Source: Flavobacteriaceae bacterium
Lineage (GTDB): Bacteria > Bacteroidota > Bacteroidia > Flavobacteriales > Flavobacteriaceae
Assembly: GCA_947377425.1 (NCBI GenBank)
Contig: CANCFZ010000061.1
Coordinates: forward strand, 1-11,150
Direction: 5' to 3'
DNA: 11,150 nt
The translations under genes were made by a program, and so were the position numbers. Shown here in pieces: positions 7,039 to 11,150 of the stretch. Positions within the stretch are counted from its first letter, which is position 1. Every line of letters begins with the position of its first letter. Below the pieces are notes generated by a model. That model searched no databases, had not been told where the DNA came from, and was given only the letters and a program-made list of their open reading frames with translations.

Positions 7039-7788
7039 TTATTTTGGTTGTTTAATTTGTTCACTCGTTTTTCCAAATCGTCTTTCTCTTTTTTGATAGC
7101 TAATAATGGCTTCATATAAATGTTGGTCTGTAAAATCGGGCCATAAAACATCAGTAAAAAATAATTCTGCATAGGCTATTTGCCATAGCAAGAAATTGCT
7201 TATTCTGTGTTCGCCACTGGTTCTAATTAATAAATCTACATCGGGCAGATTGTGTGTGTAAAGATGCTGATTTATAATTGATTCATCAATAGCCTCTATC
7301 GAAATTATATTATTTTTAACTTTATCACTAATGTTTTTAACAACATTTAATAATTCTTCGCGTGAACCATAGCTTAATGCTAATGTCAATGTCATGCGAG
7401 AATTGTTTTTTGTTTTTTCAATTACATCGTTCAATGCTTTTAAAGTAGAACTCGGTAACTTAGATAAATTTCCAATGGAATTTAATCGAATGTTGTTTTC
7501 TTGAAGTGTTTTTAATTCTTTTTTTAATGAGTTAACTAGCAATTTCATTAAAGTATCAACTTCTAGTTTTGGTCTGTTCCAATTTTCAGTAGAAAAAGCA
7601 TAAAGTGTTAGGTTTTCTATGCCAAGTTTTGCACAAGTTTCAACTGTAGTTTTTACTGATTTTGTTCCGCTTTCATGACCAAGAGCTCTCAATAAACCTT
7701 TTTGTTTTGCCCAACGACCATTTCCGTCCATTATGATGGCTAGATGCTTGGGTAAATTGTCTTTATTTATTGATTCTAGTAAGCTCAT
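7039..7788 (-). CDS. uppS: Undecaprenyl (isoprenyl) diphosphate synthase
   Basis: The cis-prenyltransferase that adds isopentenyl diphosphates to farnesyl diphosphate to make undecaprenyl diphosphate, the lipid carrier for peptidoglycan and surface polysaccharides. With ATG at 7788 it has 249 residues, the normal size, and begins MSLLESINKDNLPKHLAIIM. A longer frame back to 7863 would overlap the porG gene and adds residues unlike the family. Motifs in order: IMDGNGRWA with catalytic Asp21, GHESG, LTLYAFSTENWNRP, LSYGSREEL, then DVDLLIRTSGEHRISNFLLW and ELFFTDVLWPDF, closing with RRFG. All expected substrate and Mg-binding positions appear present. It is 5 nt after porG and 1 nt before the probable bamA start, so translational coupling of all three is likely. 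Confidence 0.96.
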   Translation of the reverse strand: MSLLESINKDNLPKHLAIIMDGNGRWAKQKGLLRALGHESGTKSVKTTVETCAKLGIENLTLYAFSTENWNRPKLEVDTLMKLLVNSLKKELKTLQENNIRLNSIGNLSKLPSSTLKALNDVIEKTKNNSRMTLTLALSYGSREELLNVVKNISDKVKNNIISIEAIDESIINQHLYTHNLPDVDLLIRTSGEHRISNFLLWQIAYAELFFTDVLWPDFTDQHLYEAIISYQKRERRFGKTSEQIKQPK

Positions 7789-7793
7789 ATTTT

Positions 7794-8474
7794 TTAATCG
7801 GCACAATAGCATGGTTTTTCTCCAAATGTGTAGGTTAGTGTAAATCCAGTAAAAACATACCAATCTCGACTATTATTATTACCGAATTTTAGTGGTTGTA
7901 AATTTGGGTTTTTCGGAAAACTTCCATCTAAATTATCTGTTCCTGTATATCTTGCTCCAGCTTCAAAACCTAAAATCCACTCTTTAGTAACATTGGCTTT
8001 TACTCCAACTATCATTGGTATTGTAAATACACTATTGTTTTTATCAGCTTTTGAAATTCCATTTACAATAGATAATTCTTCATAATTAGTATAACACAAT
8101 CCTGTAAAAACGTAGGGCGTTACTTTTGTTCCAAATTGATGCAGATTAAAATCAAAAAAATTAAACTCTAATCCTGCTGAAAATTCTTTTATGTTATTTA
8201 CAAAATTATAACCTCGTTTATATCTTCCTGGCACCTTAGAATCTAAATCATTAGCGGTGATTCTTGATTGCATGTATGAAAATCGCCAAGCATGTCGCGG
8301 ACTTTTATTCCATTTATATAATACTCCAAACGCTAATTCGTTAGGATTAACATAATTTGTTTTTCCAACATCACCAATGTAGTTGCTTCCGCCAAGGAAA
8401 ACACCAATTTCGTGAATTTGAGCATTTGATTTTGCAAATCCTAAGATTAAAATAAATAAAAAAAGTCTTTTCAT
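7794..8474 (-). CDS. porG: DUF6089 outer-membrane protein, PorG-like (type IX secretion)
   Basis: A 226-residue protein with signal peptide MKRLFLFILILGFAKSNA (1-18) and a body of alternating hydrophobic and aromatic strands, as in a small outer-membrane barrel. The opening EIGVFLGGSNYIGDVG (22-37) is the hallmark of the DUF6089/PorG family. PorG is an outer-membrane component of the type IX secretion system, reported to anchor the periplasmic PorK/PorN ring. The chain ends in PCYCAD, with two cysteines. I chose the ATG at 8474 because the alternative seven codons earlier (8495) lies inside the predicted -7 element at 8493-8500 and would precede the signal peptide with non-signal residues. 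Its place between nadK and uppS is typical of flavobacteria. The family call is solid; the T9SS role is transferred from characterised homologues. Confidence 0.88.
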   Translation of the reverse strand: MKRLFLFILILGFAKSNAQIHEIGVFLGGSNYIGDVGKTNYVNPNELAFGVLYKWNKSPRHAWRFSYMQSRITANDLDSKVPGRYKRGYNFVNNIKEFSAGLEFNFFDFNLHQFGTKVTPYVFTGLCYTNYEELSIVNGISKADKNNSVFTIPMIVGVKANVTKEWILGFEAGARYTGTDNLDGSFPKNPNLQPLKFGNNNSRDWYVFTGFTLTYTFGEKPCYCAD

Positions 8475-8492
8475 TAATTGAAAAATAGCGTG

Positions 8493-8500
8493 CAAATATA
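8493..8500 (-). promoter_or_regulatory. -7 promoter element for the porG-uppS-bamA-skp operon
   Basis: TATATTTG on the minus strand matches TAnnTTTG exactly, 18 nt before the porG ATG at 8474. The T-rich stretch TTTTA about 17 nt upstream could stand in for the -33 box. The predicted start near 8486-8488 gives a leader of about 13 nt and excludes the upstream ATG at 8495. The inverted repeat CTAATAA (8514-8520) / TTATTAG (8527-8533), spaced by AACATG, lies around the -33 region and could bind a regulator. Confidence 0.6.
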
Positions 8501-8577
8501 ATAATTATAGCCACTAATAAAACATGTTATTAGTATTTATAACAAATTAAATTTAACATAATTAAACTTTAAAAGAG

Positions 8578-8598
8578 AATTCATTTGTATAATGAATT
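8578..8598. repeat. 8-bp inverted repeat between nadK and porG
   Basis: AATTCATT (8578-8585) and AATGAATT (8591-8598) are perfect inverted copies with a 5-nt spacer. It lies about 45 nt after the nadK stop. On the minus strand it is followed by CTCTTTT, so it could be a weak terminator of nadK, or an operator upstream of porG. The stem is almost all A-T, and the T run is short, so neither reading is strong. Confidence 0.3.
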
Positions 8599-8642
8599 GC
8601 TATCAAACGGAAAACCTCACAAAGTAGTATGTGAATGGAATG

Positions 8643-9527
8643 TTAATTTCGTTTGTCTTCGCCCCAAAGAAGTTTGTTTCGTAAGGTTTTTAAGAAAGTT
8701 TCATCAGGTATTTCAATCATATTGATTTGAAATGGCGTTTTTTTTATGGTTAAAACCGAATTATTATCAAGAGTTGCAATTCGTGAGTCAAGTGAAACCA
8801 AATATTGATCTTCACGACCAGAAACTTTTAATTTTATTTCAGTATCGTCTCGAATAACTAATGGTCGTGCATTCAAATTATGTGGCGCAATAGGAGTAAT
8901 CACCAATCCTTTTACTTCTGGAGTCAAAACTGGTCCGCCACAACTTAACGAATATCCTGTAGAACCTGTTGGAGTTGAAATGATTAAACCGTCAGCCCAA
9001 TAAGAATTTAAGTATTCGTCATTCAAATAAGTTTCAATAGTAATCATCGAAGTAGTATCTTTTCGACTTACAGTAACTTCATTCATTGCAAAATTCAATT
9101 CATTAATTTGCTCGTTTTCGGGCGAACATTCTAAACTTAATAACGTGCGTTGCGAAATAGTGTACTTTTTTTCTAATACAATTCGAAGAAATAGCTCGAT
9201 ACTTTCTTTTTGAACTTTTGCTAAAAACCCCAATCTTCCAGCATTAATGCCTATTATTGGAACTCCAGAATCTCTAACAAATGTTGCTGCTCGTAAAATG
9301 GTTCCGTCACCACCAATACTAACTAAAATATCAAAAGTTGAATCTAAACATTTGTAATGGTTGAATGTTTTGTATTCTTTTTTTACTATTTCTTGTTCAT
9401 ACAATATTTTTAAAAAGTTTTCTTCGATGACCATTTCAACATTATTGGCATTAAAAAAAATAAAAATATCACGAATAATTGGTCGTGTGTCGTTTTGATA
9501 GTATTGTCCGAAGATGGCGACTTTCAT
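8643..9527 (-). CDS. nadK: NAD kinase
   Basis: A 294-residue cytoplasmic enzyme that phosphorylates NAD to NADP, using ATP or polyphosphate. The length is standard. The catalytic GGDG motif is at 72-75 within LVSIGGDGTILRAA, followed by GINAGRLGFLA (93-103), NEVTVSR (149-155), and the glycine-rich ADGLIISTPTGSTGYSLSCG segment (178-197), which forms the NAD site. Next is the family segment ITPIAPHNLNARPLVI (210-225). All key residues are present. A CTAAAAT tandem repeat ends 3 nt before the ATG. The next gene downstream is porG, 168 nt away and with its own promoter, so nadK may be transcribed separately or run into the operon. The neighbour upstream is a CBS-ACT protein 77 nt away. Confidence 0.96.
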   Translation of the reverse strand: MKVAIFGQYYQNDTRPIIRDIFIFFNANNVEMVIEENFLKILYEQEIVKKEYKTFNHYKCLDSTFDILVSIGGDGTILRAATFVRDSGVPIIGINAGRLGFLAKVQKESIELFLRIVLEKKYTISQRTLLSLECSPENEQINELNFAMNEVTVSRKDTTSMITIETYLNDEYLNSYWADGLIISTPTGSTGYSLSCGGPVLTPEVKGLVITPIAPHNLNARPLVIRDDTEIKLKVSGREDQYLVSLDSRIATLDNNSVLTIKKTPFQINMIEIPDETFLKTLRNKLLWGEDKRN

Positions 9528-9530
9528 AAA

Positions 9531-9558
9531 ATTTTAGATTTTAGATTTTAGATTTTAG
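9531..9558. repeat. Four tandem ATTTTAG heptamers just before nadK
   Basis: The plus strand reads ATTTTAG four times without a mismatch (9531-9537, 9538-9544, 9545-9551, 9552-9558); on the coding strand of nadK this is CTAAAAT x4. The array ends 3 nt from the nadK ATG, so it lies in the leader or promoter. Next to it, TTTAGTTTTCTAA occurs twice, at 9554-9566 and 9574-9586. No TAnnTTTG promoter is evident for nadK here, so the array could be part of the promoter spacing or the ribosome-binding region. Confidence 0.9.
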
Positions 9559-9604
9559 TTTTCTAAAAAATGATTTAGTTTTCTAATTTCTTAAAATCGG
9601 ATAC

Positions 9605-10264
9605 TTACATATTCAAATATTTATCCAAATAATCAGAGCGTTCTTTTAAATTGTTCAAATAATTATCTTCGTGGTGTTCAGAAACTATTTCATAATTGTA
9701 TCTTCTAAACGTTTGAATAATATCATTCATACTGCCAAGTGCTATTTTAATAGTTACCTGAACATTTTCAATATCAGCTTCTGAAACAAAAAGACCTAGC
9801 AATTTTCCGTTATTACTTTCTACAATTTGAGTAATTTGGCTCATTGAATAATCCAAAATGCTTTTTTTAACAACAATAATTCCGCCTTGTTCTTTCAAAA
9901 ATGGCGTTTCATGAAAAAATTTCACAATGTCTTCCAATTCATAATATCCTAAATACAAATTATTATCGTCTAAAACCGGAACGATATTAGTGTGATTTTT
10001 AGCAAAAACTTCTAGAACATCCAGCCAAATCATGTTTTTTCTAGCAAAAAATCCTTCTAAAGCATATTTATAATCTTCAACTTTTTTATCAGAATCAAAT
10101 GTTTCAATATCATCAGCAGCAATACTTCCAATGTAAATGCCTTCGTTTAAAACTGAAAAATGAGAAAAAGAAACATCAATAAAAAAATCTTGAACTTCAC
10201 TAATAGTTTCTTGACTATCAATAGCTTTATAATCGTTTGTTATGTATTCTGTAATTTCAGTCAT
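9605..10264 (-). CDS. CBS-pair protein with ACT-like C-terminal domain
   Basis: A 219-residue cytoplasmic protein without a signal peptide or membrane segment. Residues about 6-58 (YITNDYKAIDSQETISEVQ to SIAADDIETF) and 66-120 (ARKNMIWLDVLEVFAKNHTN to LGYYELEDIVKFF) form two CBS repeats, which as a pair usually bind adenine nucleotides. Residues about 127-200 (GGIIVVKKSILDYSMSQITQ, then VTIKIALGSMNDIIQTFRRYNYEI) have the ACT-like arrangement seen in AcuB-type proteins. The C-terminus is charged and helical. The gene is the first of the minus-strand run, 77 nt upstream of nadK and divergent from pdxJ. Linkage to nadK suggests, but does not show, a role in sensing AMP, ATP or NAD(P). No catalytic domain is attached, so it would act by binding a partner. 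Specific target unknown. Confidence 0.87.
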   Translation of the reverse strand: MTEITEYITNDYKAIDSQETISEVQDFFIDVSFSHFSVLNEGIYIGSIAADDIETFDSDKKVEDYKYALEGFFARKNMIWLDVLEVFAKNHTNIVPVLDDNNLYLGYYELEDIVKFFHETPFLKEQGGIIVVKKSILDYSMSQITQIVESNNGKLLGLFVSEADIENVQVTIKIALGSMNDIIQTFRRYNYEIVSEHHEDNYLNNLKERSDYLDKYLNM

Positions 10265-10286
10265 AGTAATGATTCAATATTTGTTG

Positions 10287-10294
10287 CAAAATAA
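10287..10294 (-). promoter_or_regulatory. Possible -7 element for the CBS gene
   Basis: TTATTTTG on the minus strand matches TAnnTTTG at all fixed positions but one, and lies 22 nt before the ATG at 10264. TTTT at 10314-10311, about 16 nt upstream, is the nearest -33-like box. It would run back to back with the pdxJ promoter, the two sharing the -33 area. Confidence 0.3.
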
Positions 10295-10322
10295 TCAAAT
10301 TTTAGAACATAAAACCTTATTT

Positions 10323-10330
10323 TAACTTTG
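10323..10330 (+). promoter_or_regulatory. -7 promoter element for pdxJ
   Basis: TAACTTTG matches TAnnTTTG exactly. A second match, TATTTTTG, follows at once (10331-10338). A TTTT/TTTA box lies about 18-19 nt upstream (10300-10304). Transcription starting near 10335-10345 would give a leader of 85-95 nt that contains the whole palindrome at 10353-10417 and would leave the in-frame ATG at 10336 at or before the start site. Confidence 0.5.
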
Positions 10331-10352
10331 TATTTTTGTTGAAAATTATTAA

Positions 10353-10417
10353 TAGCCACAGATTCACAGATTCTAGGGATAAAAAATCATTTAAAAAAAT
10401 CTGTGAATCTGTGGCTA
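10353..10417 (+). repeat. 20-bp perfect palindrome (hairpin) in the pdxJ leader
   Basis: TAGCCACAGATTCACAGATT (10353-10372) and its exact reverse complement (10398-10417) flank a 25-nt A-rich loop. Each arm contains two tandem copies of CACAGATT (10357-10364 and 10365-10372 in the left arm). As RNA it would form a strong 20-bp stem, much richer in G-C than its surroundings, ending 11 nt before the pdxJ ATG. It lacks a T run, so it does not look like a terminator. From memory, CCACAGATT palindromes of this kind recur between genes in many flavobacteria, which would make it a REP-like element; that cannot be checked here. Confidence 0.92.
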
Positions 10418-10428
10418 AAAACAAAAAA

Positions 10429-11145
10429 ATGACTACAAAATTAAGCGTAAACATCAATAAAATTGCAACATTAAGAAATGCTCGTGGCGGAAATGTGCCC
10501 GATTTTTTGCAAGTTGCTAAGGACATTCAAAAATTCGGAGCACAAGGAATTACCATTCATCCACGTCCAGATGAGCGCCATGTTCGTTATCAAGATGCTC
10601 GTGATTTAAAACCAATTGTGTACACCGAATTTAATATTGAAGGAAACCCGCAACACAATTTTATAGATTTGGTTTTAGAATGCAAGCCAACTCAAGTAAC
10701 ATTAGTTCCAGACGCAATTGGCGCAATAACTTCATCAGCAGGTTGGGATACCATTAAACATCAATCTTATTTAACAGAAGTGATTCAAGAATTTCAACGA
10801 AACGGTATTAGAACCTCAATTTTTGTTGATCCAATTTTAGAAATGGTAGAAGGAGCAAAAGCAACTGGAGCTGATAGAATTGAATTGTACACCGAAGAAT
10901 TTGCACATCAATATGGCTTGGGAAATGAAAACGGAATTGAACCTTATACCAAAGCTTCAATTTTAGCCAACGAACTAAATTTAGGAATCAATGCCGGACA
11001 TGATTTAAGTTTGGATAATATCAAGTTTTTTAAAGAAAATATTCCAGGTTTGTTGGAAGTTTCTATTGGGCACGCATTAATTTCGGAAGCGCTATATCTT
11101 GGTTTGGATAATGTTGTGAATATGTATTTGCAAAAATTGAAGTAA
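10429..11145 (+). CDS. pdxJ: Pyridoxine 5'-phosphate synthase
   Basis: A 238-residue TIM-barrel enzyme that condenses 1-deoxy-D-xylulose 5-phosphate with 3-amino-2-oxopropyl phosphate to pyridoxine 5'-phosphate, the last ring-forming step of DXP-dependent vitamin B6 synthesis. The start at 10429 gives MTTKLSVNINKIATLRNARG, the conserved N-terminus; the 31 codons before it translate the leader palindrome and are not protein-like. Active-site residues by comparison with the E. coli enzyme: His44 and Arg46 in GITIHPRPDERH, Glu71 in FNIEG, and His191 in NAGHDLS. The phosphate site is IGHALI (213-218). The loop TLVPDAIGAITSSAGWD (91-107) differs from the enterobacterial VPEKR...TTEGG form, which I believe is normal in Bacteroidota. 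It is the only plus-strand gene and is divergent from the CBS gene. Confidence 0.96.
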   Translation: MTTKLSVNINKIATLRNARGGNVPDFLQVAKDIQKFGAQGITIHPRPDERHVRYQDARDLKPIVYTEFNIEGNPQHNFIDLVLECKPTQVTLVPDAIGAITSSAGWDTIKHQSYLTEVIQEFQRNGIRTSIFVDPILEMVEGAKATGADRIELYTEEFAHQYGLGNENGIEPYTKASILANELNLGINAGHDLSLDNIKFFKENIPGLLEVSIGHALISEALYLGLDNVVNMYLQKLK

Positions 11146-11150
11146 GATGT

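Noticed and set aside
7038..7172. N-terminal extension of BamA from an ATG at 7172 or 7115
   Set aside because: It overlaps the end of uppS and puts a charged non-signal stretch before an evident signal peptide; GTG at 7037 fits better.
7789..7863. N-terminal extension of UppS
   Set aside because: It overlaps the porG coding end in another frame and is not like UppS N-termini; ATG at 7788 gives the normal length and a 5-nt gap.
8475..8495. Seven extra residues at the start of PorG
   Set aside because: The ATG at 8495 lies within the predicted -7 promoter element, and the signal peptide starts cleanly at 8474.
10353..10417. Palindrome as a transcription terminator or a CRISPR unit
   Set aside because: There is no T run after the stem on either strand, and only one pair of arms exists here, with no repeat-spacer array.
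10336..10428. PdxJ starting at 10336
   Set aside because: These 31 codons translate the palindrome; the conserved PdxJ N-terminus begins at 10429.
10519..10748. Altered VPD...TSSAG loop of PdxJ as a defective active site
   Set aside because: His44, Arg46, Glu71 and His191 are all present, and this loop form is, to my knowledge, usual in Bacteroidota.

Overview
The window reads as chromosomal DNA of a low-GC member of the Bacteroidota, most likely Flavobacteriaceae and probably Flavobacterium or a close relative. Four signs support this. The gene order (pdxJ divergent from CBS protein - nadK - porG - uppS - bamA - two skp/ompH-like genes - murI) is what I know from flavobacteria. PorG/DUF6089 is restricted to Bacteroidota with type IX secretion. 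The starts lack clear Shine-Dalgarno sequences and sit in A-rich leaders. Several starts are preceded by the Bacteroidota -7 motif TAnnTTTG.

Layout. Everything except the last gene is on the minus strand. At the left edge (1-242) is the N-terminal part of a small helical repeat protein. Next comes a dodecin gene (313-513), intact except for an in-frame TAG where the flavin-stacking tryptophan should be. Then follow a SnoaL/NTF2-like protein (616-978) and an RluB-family rRNA pseudouridine synthase (1010-1876) with its own promoter and terminator. Then murI (1943-2722). From 2788 to 9527 lies the envelope cluster, read from high to low coordinates: nadK, porG, uppS, bamA, a long Skp-like protein with a charged tail, and a short Skp/OmpH. 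It ends in a hairpin terminator at 2734-2767. A CBS-ACT protein (9605-10264) lies upstream of nadK. pdxJ (10429-11145) is divergent on the plus strand and has a striking 20-bp palindrome in its leader.

How the genes fit together. BamA and the two Skp-like proteins insert and chaperone outer-membrane proteins. PorG is an outer-membrane type IX secretion component and so probably a client of that machinery. UppS makes the undecaprenyl carrier for peptidoglycan and surface glycans, and MurI supplies D-glutamate for peptidoglycan. NadK supplies NADP(H). uppS and porG are 5 nt apart, and the uppS stop and probable GTG start of bamA are 1 nt apart, so these three are very likely co-transcribed.

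I see no phage, CRISPR, insertion sequence, tRNA or rRNA, and no clear novel multi-gene system; this is mostly core genome. The most unusual items are the stop codon at the dodecin tryptophan, the pdxJ leader palindrome, the CTAAAAT tandem repeat just before nadK, and a murI promoter match so close to the ATG that the mRNA could be leaderless. No gene-free stretch exceeds about 300 bases.
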